The position numbers and the translations under genes were made by a program. A DNA stretch of 64,000 nt from Cognatundibacterium curvum (GTDB lineage: Bacteria; Pseudomonadota; Gammaproteobacteria; Burkholderiales; Burkholderiaceae_D): contig NZ_JACOGD010000004.1 in assembly GCF_014284235.1 (NCBI RefSeq), forward strand, positions 1-64,000, in the 5' to 3' direction. A model generated the notes under the pieces. The model made no database searches. It saw nothing but the letters and a program-made list of their open reading frames with translations, and had not been told where the DNA came from. This document shows, one piece after another, positions 53,562-61,766 of this stretch (position 1 is its first letter; each line of letters opens with the position of its first letter).

Positions 53562-54361
53562 GCCGCTGCAGAGGCGACCGGATGCGCGAGCAAGCCCAGG
53601 TAAAACGCGACTTCAGTGACCTGCTGTACCGCGCCCAGACAATCACCGGTATAGCCGCCGATTTTGCGTACAAACATGCGCGCCATCCAAAAGGCCGCCA
53701 GCAGCATCAGAATCAGGGCAGGCAGCAGGCGCTCCACTACGACCGGCTGCCACAACAGGATAGCACCGGCGGGAATAATCACCGTCAGGCAAGCCAGCCC
53801 GAACTCATTGGAACTCATATGCTGCGCCAGCGGCTTGGCTTTGCCCTCATCACGCGCATAACTGAGCAACCAGATCAGGCTGCAAGACAGCAAGCGCGAT
53901 AAAGGATGAGCGATCAGCAAAGCCGGCACCACCAGCACCAGCGGCAAGCTGAACAACAAGGCAAATTTACTCAGCAACATCAGGAAGATACCGATCGCAC
54001 CATAAGCGCCGACCCGCGAATCCTTCATGATGTCCAGCGTACGCTGCGCTGTCATGCCGCCGCCAAAGCCATCGCAGACATCGGCAAAACCGTCTTCATG
54101 AAAAGCGCCGGTCAGCAGGATGCCAGCGATCATAGACAACAAAATCGCAATCGCATTCGGCCACCACTGCGCAGCCGCGATATACACGCTGGCGCTCACC
54201 GCACCGACTACCCAACCGACCGCAGGAAAATAGCGCGAGGCCTGATGTAGCCAGGATGCGTCAAATCCCACCCAGGCCGGAATCGGAATGCGGGTAAAAA
54301 ATTGCAGAGCGATGAAAAACAGACGCAACTGATGCAGCAGCTGTATGCGCAGGGTCGTCAT
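53558..54361 (-). CDS. cobS: Adenosylcobinamide-GDP ribazoletransferase
   Basis: A 267-aa membrane protein with about six hydrophobic segments. Family motifs are LQFFTRIPIP, YFPAVGWVVGA, GAFHEDGFADVCDGFGGG (metal-binding acidic residues) and MKDSRVGAYGAIG. It joins alpha-ribazole to adenosylcobinamide-GDP. It starts 3 bp after cobT. Confidence 0.96.
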   Translation of the reverse strand: MTTLRIQLLHQLRLFFIALQFFTRIPIPAWVGFDASWLHQASRYFPAVGWVVGAVSASVYIAAAQWWPNAIAILLSMIAGILLTGAFHEDGFADVCDGFGGGMTAQRTLDIMKDSRVGAYGAIGIFLMLLSKFALLFSLPLVLVVPALLIAHPLSRLLSCSLIWLLSYARDEGKAKPLAQHMSSNEFGLACLTVIIPAGAILLWQPVVVERLLPALILMLLAAFWMARMFVRKIGGYTGDCLGAVQQVTEVAFYLGLLAHPVASAAA

Positions 54362-54364
54362 GGC

Positions 54365-55393
54365 TTACTGACTCTTTTCGCTAACCTGAGCCGAACTGAA
54401 TGTCGCCATCTGATTCAGGAAATTCACCGCCGCCTGCACCATAGGATAAACCAGTGCCGCACCGGTACCCTCACCCAGACGCAGATCCAGCTTCAATACC
54501 GGCTGCACCTGCAAGGCCGCCAACATACGCGCATGTCCACTCTCGTCGGACTGATGTGAGAACACGCAGTAATCCAGTATCGCCGGTTGCAGTCTGGCCG
54601 CGACCAGCAAGGCGCTGCTCACGATGAAGCCGTCAATCAGCAAGACCATACGCCGTTGCGCCGCTTCCAGCATCGCGCCGACCATGGTCGCAATCTCAAA
54701 ACCACCAAAATGCGCCAGCACATCCAGCGGTTGCTGCACATGCGAGTGCAGTGCGACAGCCGCCTCGATCACGCTTTGTTTATGCGAAATACCTTGCGCC
54801 GACAAGCCGGTACCGGCGCCGACGCAATCTGCAACCAGAATGCCGGTCAGCTTATGCATGATGGCAGCGGCTGAGGTGGTATTGCCTATGCCCATTTCAC
54901 CAAAGCCAATCACATTACCGGTGATATCGGCGATTAAAGCACGGCCATTCTGGATCGCGGTTTCGCATTGTTGCGCACTCATCGCAGCGACCTTGGCAAA
55001 ATTGCGGGTGCCCGGTGCGATCTTGGTATTCCACAAACCCGGACGCACACCAAAATCATGGTTCACGCCGGTATCCGCGATATGCAATGCGATGCCATTC
55101 TGGCGCGCAAACACATTGATCGCCGCACCACCAGCCAGAAAATTCTCTACCATTTGCCAGGTCACATCCTGCGGAAATGCAGACACGCCCTCGGCCACCA
55201 CGCCGTGGTCACCGGCAAAAATGATCATGGCCGGAGCCACCAGTTCAGGTGTGGTGGTTTGCTGGATCAGACCGATTTGTAAAGCCAGTTGTTCCAGCCG
55301 TCCCAGACTGCCGGGCGGCTTGGTTTTATCATTAATGGCGAATTCTAATTGCGCGGCCAGTGCTGCGTTCTGCGTGCTCGGTAAAGTTTGCAT
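54365..55393 (-). CDS. cobT: Nicotinate-nucleotide:dimethylbenzimidazole phosphoribosyltransferase
   Basis: A 342-aa CobT. Signature elements are KTKPPGSLGRLE near residue 25, IFAGDHGVVAEGVSAFPQDVT, GEMGIGNTTSAAA and the catalytic Glu near the C-terminus (LRLGEGTGAALV). It activates the lower ligand to alpha-ribazole phosphate. Confidence 0.97.
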   Translation of the reverse strand: MQTLPSTQNAALAAQLEFAINDKTKPPGSLGRLEQLALQIGLIQQTTTPELVAPAMIIFAGDHGVVAEGVSAFPQDVTWQMVENFLAGGAAINVFARQNGIALHIADTGVNHDFGVRPGLWNTKIAPGTRNFAKVAAMSAQQCETAIQNGRALIADITGNVIGFGEMGIGNTTSAAAIMHKLTGILVADCVGAGTGLSAQGISHKQSVIEAAVALHSHVQQPLDVLAHFGGFEIATMVGAMLEAAQRRMVLLIDGFIVSSALLVAARLQPAILDYCVFSHQSDESGHARMLAALQVQPVLKLDLRLGEGTGAALVYPMVQAAVNFLNQMATFSSAQVSEKSQ

Positions 55394-55395
55394 GC

Positions 55396-55794
55396 TCAGT
55401 AGTAAAATCGGTTAATCAAGACCACCGCCCAGGTAGCGATGGCCATTATCAGTGTCAGCAAGACGGCTGCACTGCCAAAGTCTTTGGCATTTTTGGATAA
55501 GCGATGACGCTCCAGCGAGACCCGGTCCACCACCGCCTCTATCGCAGAGTTAATCAGCTCGACCACCAATATCTGCAGCAGCACGGCGATCATCATCAGC
55601 TTTTCAAAAGCCGACACCGGCAATAGCAAGGCGATGATGATGCCGATGATGACCAGCACCAGCTCCTGACGAAACGCATGCTCATTGCGCCAGGCGGCGC
55701 GAAACCCATCAACCGAATAAAAAAACGCGGAAAAAATCCGGCGCAGCCCGCTTTTACTTTTGAACTCACTGACTGCCGGTTCCTGATCTGACAT
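55396..55794 (-). CDS. dgkA: Diacylglycerol kinase
   Basis: A 132-aa trimeric membrane kinase that recycles diacylglycerol to phosphatidic acid. Three membrane helices, with the catalytic ELINSAIEAVVDR segment and the N-terminal AAWRNEHAFRQEL, are typical. It lies 2 bp ahead of cobT, so it shares a transcript with B12 genes. Confidence 0.95.
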   Translation of the reverse strand: MSDQEPAVSEFKSKSGLRRIFSAFFYSVDGFRAAWRNEHAFRQELVLVIIGIIIALLLPVSAFEKLMMIAVLLQILVVELINSAIEAVVDRVSLERHRLSKNAKDFGSAAVLLTLIMAIATWAVVLINRFYY

Positions 55795-56119
55795 AAGGCT
55801 TCCTTGTATTTACCATGAAGGTTTGCTGGTCAGGCACATCATTGCGCCTGCAGAGTTTGCTGCAGACCTGAACACTGGCTTGATTCCAAGTCAGCAGGCA
55901 CTGCGGATTTCCAACCCCGCCGAATTTTACCTGACAAAACTGCCATACCTTCAGGCTTTTACGTGTCCGCCAGCATGTTTTTGTATGCAGCCGCCGTCAT
56001 GCCGTATTTGGAGCATTCACTTTAATCCAGGCTGAGACTGCTGCATTTTGACCACGGAAGCATGACGGTCTTTTCACATTGTGGTATAACAATACATATT
56101 GCACTGCACCACGGATACT
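55795..56119. other. Divergent intergenic region between dgkA and the IclR gene
   Basis: About 325 bp without a gene. It contains an operator-like palindrome before the IclR gene (listed). No cobalamin riboswitch box is present on the minus strand, so the dgkA-cob group does not seem to share the btuB riboswitch type of control. Confidence 0.6.
56078..56093. promoter_or_regulatory. Palindrome upstream of the IclR regulator
   Basis: ATTGTGGTATAACAAT has ATTGT/ACAAT arms separated by 6 nt, 27 bp before the regulator's ATG. It is well placed for autoregulation; no binding preference is known. Confidence 0.35.
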
Positions 56120-56893
56120 ATGAAAAACGACGCTCCTGCTTCAGAAAAGACTTCTATCCAAGTGATAGAACGTATGGTTGCTCTGCTTGATGCGCTCTCG
56201 CGCTATCAGGACCCGGTCAGCCTCAAAGAACTCGCCATCGTCACCGGCCTGCACCCATCCACCGCGCACCGGATTTTGAATGATCTGGTCACCACCCGCT
56301 TTGTCGACCGTGCCGAAACCGGCTACTACCAACTCGGTATGCGTCTGCTGGAGCTGGGGAATATCGTCAAAAGCCGCCTCAATGTGCGTGAAGCCGCGCT
56401 GGAATTCATGCGTACCCTGCACCGCCAGACCAATCAGACCATTAATCTGTCGGTGCGTCAGGGCGATGAAATCGTCTATATCGACCGCGCTTACTCAGAA
56501 CGTTCAGGCATGCAGGTAGTACGCGCCATCGGTGGCCGCGCTCCGCTGCATCTGACCTCCACCGGAAAATTATTCCTGTCGCTGGACGAACCCAAAGCCA
56601 TACGCGCCTATGCGACGCGCACCGGTCTGGCCGGACATAATAAAAATTCGATTACCGATCTCGCCAAGCTGGAACGCGAACTGGCTGAAGTGCGCAGCAA
56701 TGGCTTCGCGCGCGACAATGAAGAACTGGAACTCGGCGTACGCTGCATGGCCGCCGGCATCCACGACGACAGCGGCAAAATGATCGCCGGCCTGTCCATC
56801 TCCGCCCCCGCCGACCGCCTGCAAGAAGACTGGCTCAGCAACCTGACCGACACCGCCACCGAAATCTCACGCGCGCTGGGCTATCGTGGCTAA
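56120..56893 (+). CDS. IclR-family transcriptional regulator
   Basis: A 257-aa regulator. The winged helix (~15-75) reads PVSLKELAIVTGLHPSTAHRILNDLV, and the C-terminal effector domain includes LHLTSTGKLFLS and DNEELELGVRCMAAGI. The ligand is unknown and no catabolic gene lies beside it. The ATG at 56120 is preferred to a TTG at 56099. Confidence 0.93.
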   Translation: MKNDAPASEKTSIQVIERMVALLDALSRYQDPVSLKELAIVTGLHPSTAHRILNDLVTTRFVDRAETGYYQLGMRLLELGNIVKSRLNVREAALEFMRTLHRQTNQTINLSVRQGDEIVYIDRAYSERSGMQVVRAIGGRAPLHLTSTGKLFLSLDEPKAIRAYATRTGLAGHNKNSITDLAKLERELAEVRSNGFARDNEELELGVRCMAAGIHDDSGKMIAGLSISAPADRLQEDWLSNLTDTATEISRALGYRG

Positions 56894-56920
56894 TGATCGA
56901 AGCTGATTACCTGGCTTCAG

Positions 56921-56950
56921 GCTGCATCCGGGTTTGCAGGCGGGTGCAGC
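56921..56950 (+). terminator. Hairpin after the IclR gene
   Basis: GCTGCATCC / GGGTGCAGC forms a 9-bp stem with a 12-nt loop and one G-T pair 28 bp after the stop. The U-tract is poor (TTAT), so termination is uncertain. Confidence 0.35.
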
Positions 56951-57049
56951 TTATCGGATAAAAGTACTCTCTAGTCGAAGCCAATACAACAATCACCCAA
57001 ATGACAGGCTGCAATTCACACCTGGTGCGGTGCGCAGCGTGACAGCCGC

Positions 57050-57433
57050 CTACAGCTGGTTTTGCGCATACGTAAAAATCGCTTCATTCAGAAAATCCAC
57101 CATCTTTGGATGATAGGCATTATGGAAGGTCTTCATATCCGGATTGTCTTGATAGAACAGCGCCATACCGATATAAGCTTCGCGGGAAGGCGGGTAAAAC
57201 CTGGAGGCGATGGAGTAATGACGCGCGATCAGGGTTTGAATTTCCGATGACGATGGCTGCGCACCATCCAGCAGCGGCGCCAGTTCTTTGTATAAGGCAT
57301 CCCAGTCCAGATGAACCTGATGCTTATCGACATGCGACCAGTTGTTTGTCTCTGCCAGCGATTTCGTTTGCTCAGCCGCCATCGCTACACGGCAGCGTTC
57401 CAGATATTCCGGGGTCGGATGTTGAGGGGTCAT
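57050..57433 (-). CDS. Free-standing TipAS-domain protein
   Basis: A 127-aa protein matching the TipAS antibiotic-recognition fold (W-x6-HLDWDALYKELAPLL, RHYSIASRFYPPSREAYIGMALFYQDN, GMALFYQDNPDMK). Such domains normally sit behind a MerR helix-turn-helix; none is present here. The ATG at 57433 leaves only the domain; the upstream frame to 57562 has no MerR similarity. Confidence 0.8.
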   Translation of the reverse strand: MTPQHPTPEYLERCRVAMAAEQTKSLAETNNWSHVDKHQVHLDWDALYKELAPLLDGAQPSSSEIQTLIARHYSIASRFYPPSREAYIGMALFYQDNPDMKTFHNAYHPKMVDFLNEAIFTYAQNQL

Positions 57434-57720
57434 AAAATAGGTAGTTTCCAATGTAGATGCGCGTGTAGCGCTAAGATTTTTTAAATGCTGCCATGAAAGC
57501 TGAACTGCAACTGCATCCTTGATTTCATGCCGCCTCTCCTGCAATAGCCTGGATTGTTGCAATATTTGAAAAGCAATATCTTAATACAATTTCAGCAACA
57601 TGCTTCCATCATGTTAAAGGACGCATACTGGATGCGACATTTCGCCAGCCGACGGCAGGCCAATTCCATCTGCCAAGTCTATCGACAATTCAAGGTCTTG
57701 AAAAAGGAATGCCTGGCAGC
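57434..57720. other. Intergenic region upstream of the TipAS gene
   Basis: About 290 bp with no supportable gene or RNA; only weak frames on either strand. Confidence 0.5.
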
Positions 57721-58314
57721 TCAGGCGATCAGTTCCAAGCTGACCCATCCGCCAGTGTTAAGCGTTTCCTCAACATGGCTGCGCCCTGGTAGGCGAGCTT
57801 CGAGAGTATTCAGCGTGTAACTGCGGAGTGATACTCTGACCCGCTCAGGACAGTAAGAATTCCAGAGGACAGAGTAGCCAAATCCGTGATCATCGTGCGC
57901 TGTTTCACCGTAAAATTGAGTCCCCGCCGAAGACTCGAGCCTGAAGCTGTACTTATCTCGCAGCACAGGCGCAGCCCTAAGTGCCGCAAAAATCTCGGCC
58001 TCTGATTTAAAATCAGCTTCTGTAGCAGCGGGTTTGTCAGGAAACAGTTCTTCTATAGTTTTACCCGCATGACTGGTGGATGCTGTTTCAAGAAAAGTGA
58101 CGGTTATCACTTGCCCCGCCTGAATGGGATACTCACTGATCCATGTGAGGTGGCAAGACTCGCCAACTGCCGGGTATCTCCCCCCAAATAAATCAACACT
58201 AGGCAGTTGACCGTCTATGCGAGTTCCGCCAACACGGACGTTGATTACGTCGTACCCATCCATCGATACGGTCGCAAGAAGTTGCTGATCAATAGCTACG
58301 CTGAGTGCGGGCAT
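57721..58314 (-). CDS. Unknown soluble protein
   Basis: A 197-aa protein I do not recognise. The first ~75 residues look beta-rich (LLATVSMDGYDVINVRVGG, ESCHLTWISEY, AGQVITVTFLE), with an acidic helix near 100-120 (TEADFKSEAEIFAALRAAP) and a further beta-rich tail. No signal peptide. It is the last minus-strand gene before the cassette array and is not evidently part of it. Confidence 0.65.
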   Translation of the reverse strand: MPALSVAIDQQLLATVSMDGYDVINVRVGGTRIDGQLPSVDLFGGRYPAVGESCHLTWISEYPIQAGQVITVTFLETASTSHAGKTIEELFPDKPAATEADFKSEAEIFAALRAAPVLRDKYSFRLESSAGTQFYGETAHDDHGFGYSVLWNSYCPERVRVSLRSYTLNTLEARLPGRSHVEETLNTGGWVSLELIA

Positions 58315-58480
58315 GTTTATCGCCTGATTGCTTTAATGTGGGAAAACTAAACTAACACATCAATATATTTTCAACAACCAAACAGCTATCTACTCAAAGG
58401 CACAGGCTTGCAGCAACATTGAATCAAACCGAACAAAGCGAGTGATATAGCAGCATTGATTTGTAGAGTATTAACATTTA

Positions 58481-58512
58481 ATATACACCTATTGCAAATA
58501 GGATATACACCT
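58481..58512 (+). repeat. Direct repeat ATATACACCT before the first cassette
   Basis: ATATACACCT occurs at 58481 and 58503, a 22-bp period, upstream of the DUF4062 gene. A degenerate recombination-box-like GTCAGGC follows at 58532. The region could be a relic integron recombination site (attI-like) or an operator; I cannot tell which. Confidence 0.4.
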
Positions 58513-58581
58513 GTGCGGATGTATAGTAAACGTCAGGCCTTTTGAACCGTCACTCACCACCATACAGAATAAAAATCAACC

Positions 58582-59754
58582 ATGGCAAATCTACGGGTAT
58601 TTATATCTTCAACTTGCTACGACCTTTCTGTCGTTCGTGGTCAACTTCGGAATTTCATCGAGAGTATTGGCTACGAACCCGTCATGAGTGACTACAACGA
58701 TGTGGTTTATGACCCTCGGGCACATACTCACACCAGTTGCATAGATGAGGTCTCTTCCTGCGATGTGGTCGTTGTAATCATCGGCTCTCGATTCGGCGGA
58801 AAAGTAGTTCCGCAAGCTCTTGCAAGCGTTGATATTGATTCCTTGATGACCGCATCGAAGAGCATTGAAACATTAAAACACCAGGAGAGCATCTCCATTA
58901 CACAGCTCGAAGTCCTTAAGGCTATTGAGAAATCAATTCCTGTTTTTGCCTTCGTTGATGATCGCGTATCACAAAACCATCTTGATTACGAAAAGAACAA
59001 AAACAAACCATTCATTGATAGCTTTGAATTCTCATCGATTGAGAAGCCGGAAACGGCGAAATTCATCTTTGAATTTATAAATTTTCTGCGCCATCGTTCA
59101 ATCAACAACAGCGTAACAAACTACGCTAAATATCAAGACATTGAAGACGCTCTGAGAAAACAGTGGTCCGGCTTATTTCAGAGATTACTTTCTGAACAAC
59201 GTAACAAGCAAGTCGAATTGCGTCGAATCGACGCTTTAACAGAGCAGTTTGAAGACCTGAGGGCAGCTATCCTTACTACCATTGGAAGCAAAAATGAACG
59301 TGAAGTGGCACGTGGGGTCGTGAGATTTAGGCGACTTTTTGACTTCTTGCGGGGATTCGACATCCCTGATTATGCATTCGTATTGACGGAGACGCATTCT
59401 TGGGCTGAATTTCTCAAACATCTCGATGTTGTTGAAGTACGGGAAGCGGAAGGATTGCGGGACGTGAGGGCATACGGACCACGCCCAATGCATTTCCTTG
59501 TTAAGGGCGATGGCACTTTTTATGAAACTCGTTTTCCCTTACGTGTTGCCGATTTAAGTATGGACTGGGATGCCTTGACCCGCCTTGAGTCGGAAGTGCG
59601 AGCAATTATTTTCGACGCTCTCAATGAAATGCGTGCATCTCCATCAAACCGATATGTTCGCTATGTTCCTCAGCAGTTGGAGGAATATCTCATCAAGCAC
59701 GGCCAAGAACTTAGATTCTCAAATGATGAAGCAGATCCGACCGCAGTTGTCTAA
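58582..59754 (+). CDS. DUF4062 domain protein (first cassette)
   Basis: A 390-aa protein whose N-terminal ~110 residues match DUF4062 (RVFISSTCYDLSVVRGQLRNF, SCDVVVVIIGSRFGG), a Rossmann-like domain often found in front of STAND/AAA ATPases and immune-type effectors. Here no ATPase follows; residues ~115-390 are mostly helical and unrecognised. The stop TAA lies inside the left recombination box of its attC. A defence role is plausible by family and context but unproven. Confidence 0.8.
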   Translation: MANLRVFISSTCYDLSVVRGQLRNFIESIGYEPVMSDYNDVVYDPRAHTHTSCIDEVSSCDVVVVIIGSRFGGKVVPQALASVDIDSLMTASKSIETLKHQESISITQLEVLKAIEKSIPVFAFVDDRVSQNHLDYEKNKNKPFIDSFEFSSIEKPETAKFIFEFINFLRHRSINNSVTNYAKYQDIEDALRKQWSGLFQRLLSEQRNKQVELRRIDALTEQFEDLRAAILTTIGSKNEREVARGVVRFRRLFDFLRGFDIPDYAFVLTETHSWAEFLKHLDVVEVREAEGLRDVRAYGPRPMHFLVKGDGTFYETRFPLRVADLSMDWDALTRLESEVRAIIFDALNEMRASPSNRYVRYVPQQLEEYLIKHGQELRFSNDEADPTAVV

Positions 59755-59838
59755 CAAGTCAATCAACCGAATGCCCAAAAGCTGCGCTTTTGGGTGTCCT
59801 CCACTGCGCTCCGGCGCCGGTTATGTCCAACGTTATGC
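59749..59838 (+). other. attC site 1
   Basis: The left box GTCTAAC contains the gene's stop. An inner hairpin CCCAAAAGCTGCGCTTTTGGG-type region and CGGTTATG follow, and the right box GTTATGC (59832-59838) completes a 90-bp site matching the attC consensus. Confidence 0.85.
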
Positions 59839-59856
59839 CTTTGAGTTTCACCAAAT

Positions 59857-60696
59857 ATGAAGATTGACATTTCATTTACTTGCAATTGCGGCCAAAGAAT
59901 TTCGGAAACTTTTCCCTGCCCTGAGCCTAACTTTATGGCAGAAAGAAACAAAGACAGCTATTCCGAAAACTATGAATCAGCTTATTGTGAAAGCTGCGGA
60001 ACAAATTACAACGTAACCATAATGAATTCGTTTGGCGGGGCAGATGTGTACGTAAATAACGGGGAGATAAACGTCCAAAACAGTGGCCCGTACTACACAG
60101 AAGATGATAACGACGAAGAGTTTTACTGGAAAAGCGAATCGCCTGAGTACTACAGAATCCTTAATGACCACCTAGACAGCGCATCAGAACTTTTAAAAGT
60201 TGAAGTCAATGAAAAAAACAGATTCAGCCTAAATGTAATGATTTACGGCCATGTCGTAGCAGCAGCGGAAGGCTTTTTATCTTCAATGTTCATCAGAACA
60301 ACTGTCGGCCACGAAGAGCTAATACGAAAGCTAGTTGAGACAGATCCTAAATTTTCAGATATGAAGTTCACACTCTCTCAGCTTTTTAAAGAACGAGAGC
60401 AAATCAAGGACACAGTCGCAAAGTATCTTCACGACCTCATATTCCACGACTTAAAGAAAATCAAGCCAATGTACAAAGTTGTTCTTGGTCATGATTTTGG
60501 TGATATTTCTTGGCTGTTCAAGGCTGTCGCCAAACGGCATCATTGTGTACACCGAGCGGGGCATGATAAAGACGGAACGCCCATTGTTTTTGCCGAAAAT
60601 GAAGTTTTGGAGCTAATTGACAATATCAAACAGTTGGCTGAAGAGTTGTTATTTACAACAAACAAGCTTGAAGATGCTCTATCAAGGCCGTTTTAA
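59857..60696 (+). CDS. Zinc-ribbon plus HEPN-type protein (cassette 2)
   Basis: A 279-aa protein. The N-terminus is a metal-binding ribbon with C9xC11, C21 and C44xxC47. The C-terminal helical domain carries RHHCVHRAG (R227-x4-H232), the R-x4-H motif of HEPN domains, many of which are RNases in toxin and defence systems. The HEPN call rests on this motif and the helical context (LIRKLVETD, FHDLKKIKPMYKVVLG). A different zinc-ribbon/HEPN protein is carried by cassette 6. Confidence 0.7.
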   Translation: MKIDISFTCNCGQRISETFPCPEPNFMAERNKDSYSENYESAYCESCGTNYNVTIMNSFGGADVYVNNGEINVQNSGPYYTEDDNDEEFYWKSESPEYYRILNDHLDSASELLKVEVNEKNRFSLNVMIYGHVVAAAEGFLSSMFIRTTVGHEELIRKLVETDPKFSDMKFTLSQLFKEREQIKDTVAKYLHDLIFHDLKKIKPMYKVVLGHDFGDISWLFKAVAKRHHCVHRAGHDKDGTPIVFAENEVLELIDNIKQLAEELLFTTNKLEDALSRPF

Positions 60697-60731
60697 TCGG
60701 CATAGCAGCCCGATGAACTCAAACGTTGGCA
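60687..60731 (+). other. attC site 2 (short)
   Basis: A short ~45-bp site: the left box near GTTTTAAT contains the stop, an ATCGG...CCGAT hairpin follows, then AACTCAAAC and right box GTTGGCA. Confidence 0.6.
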
Positions 60732-60737
60732 CACAAA

Positions 60738-61054
60738 ATGAACAGCCAAAGTGAACTCGTATCAAAGTTGATCATGCCGCTTACTGAGCTTGATACATCG
60801 ACATTCGATCCAAAACTGGTAATTCTTGCTGCACTTTCATGGCCAACTGACGGATGGATGTTGCTTTAATGTGGATTGAGCAAGGCGTACCTCTTAATGA
60901 GGAACTCGTTAGTGCCCTTGAGGCTGTCTCGGCAAACAAGAGCAATGCCCAGACCATTCGTCATAAAGCATTCGCACTCGCAAAAAGGTGGTACCGTGAG
61001 CAGCAAAAGCATCATACTATCGACAAATATGGCCCTGCCCACACGCCTATCTAG
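60738..61054 (+). pseudogene. Cassette 3 gene, two frames (frame-disrupted or overlapping)
   Basis: A first frame (60738-60869, 43 codons, ending LSWPTDGWMLL) overlaps a second frame (60854-61054, 66 codons, MDVALMWIEQGVPLNEELV...) by 16 nt. A single -1 frame change in the overlap would join them into one ~105-aa protein reading PTDGWMDVALMWIEQG without interruption. This fits a frameshift mutation, a sequencing indel or a programmed slip. The family is unknown; the C-terminal part is helical. Two coupled small genes remain possible. Confidence 0.5.
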
Positions 61055-61132
61055 ACGGTCAAGCAGATGCTGCTTGCTTTGCTCGTTGCCCCCGATAAAC
61101 CTTCGCTCTGAATCACACCTTATGGAATTTTT

Positions 61133-61354
61133 ATGAAGGCAAGCTGGCTGATTATTGTTCTCGTAGCCGCCGCTCTGGCGATCCTCACTTGCTTATCGGG
61201 AGCAAAACTATTTGGTATTTTCGAATCCTGGTCAACTGCGCTCAATCCAGATACAAGAAAACTTCTCACGCCTATGTTGATTCTGTTTCCCGCAAGCATC
61301 CTGTCTGTACTTGGATTCTACCGCCGGAAAAAATCAGCAAAGCAAGGCGAATAG
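61133..61354 (+). CDS. Two-helix membrane protein (cassette)
   Basis: A 73-aa protein with two hydrophobic segments (~5-25 and ~46-62) and a basic tail YRRKKSAKQGE. Family unknown. No clear attC separates it from the disrupted gene upstream; a degenerate site may lie between 61055 and 61130. Confidence 0.6.
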   Translation: MKASWLIIVLVAAALAILTCLSGAKLFGIFESWSTALNPDTRKLLTPMLILFPASILSVLGFYRRKKSAKQGE

Positions 61355-61411
61355 ACTGACACATCAAACACCGCATTGTGTGGGTGTCGATAATGGAATC
61401 ATCTCTCCCTT

Positions 61412-61491
61412 GCCTAATGCAGGTTCAATGCGGATGCTGATACGCCGCATGCTATGGATACGATTGGCGCTGGTTAAGCTGGGTGTTAGGC
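61412..61491 (+). other. attC site 4
   Basis: Left box GCCTAAT, an imperfect inverted region (TGCAGGTTCAA against TTAAGCTGGGTGTTAGG) and right box GTTAGGC (61485-61491). About 80 bp. Confidence 0.65.
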
Positions 61492-61748
61492 ATCACATTG
61501 ATTGCGTGAGTTTTCGGGCTATTAGTCAAAACACTGCCAGGAATTTTTTATACCCGATTCCGCTTCGTTCTTAACCTAAGCAAACTACTGATACCCTGTT
61601 TCTTTATTGCCAATTCCACATCCCCACTTTACAATCAGTCATCATTTTTATCAGGGTCAGCGTGCGTTATGTCTCAACGCTCAACTACCAGCCTAACGAA
61701 CCGTTGCAGCGGATCGCCTGCGGCGCCCACTGAACTCAAACGTTATAC
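61485..61748 (+). repeat. Gene-less cassette A
   Basis: The ~205 bp between attC sites 4 and 5 has no gene, and is clearly related to 63331-63590. Shared strings include GTGAGTTTTC, AGTCAAA, ATTGCCAAT, TTTACAATCAG and CAGCCTAA. It may hold a promoter or RNA. Confidence 0.75.
61691..61748 (+). other. attC site 5
   Basis: A canonical 58-bp site: left box GCCTAAC, CCGTTGCAG...CCGTT-type hairpin with GGATCGCC / GGCGCCC, the AACTCAAAC block and right box GTTATAC. Confidence 0.9.
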
Positions 61749-61766
61749 CCCTAGGGAAAGAGCAGA

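Larger units (their letters stand above)
61355..61766. other. Cassette junctions and a gene-less cassette
   Basis: About 410 bp with no gene. It contains attC site 4, the gene-less cassette A (61485-61748) and attC site 5. Frames here are random-looking and lack ribosome sites. Confidence 0.7.

Noticed and set aside
55795-56060. A second cobalamin riboswitch before dgkA-cobT
   Set aside because: The B12 box GCTGCCCCCGCAA and the final AGCCCG block are absent on the minus strand.
57721-58314. The upstream minus gene as an integron integrase
   Set aside because: It has no tyrosine-recombinase R-H-R-Y pattern or integron-specific patch.
61055-61130. An attC site between the disrupted gene and the two-helix protein
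   Set aside because: AGCAG...CTGCT forms a small hairpin, but no RYYYAAC or GTTRRRY box could be found, so a site was not called.
61311-61574. An 87-codon frame across attC site 4
   Set aside because: It spans a recombination site and has no ribosome site or family features.
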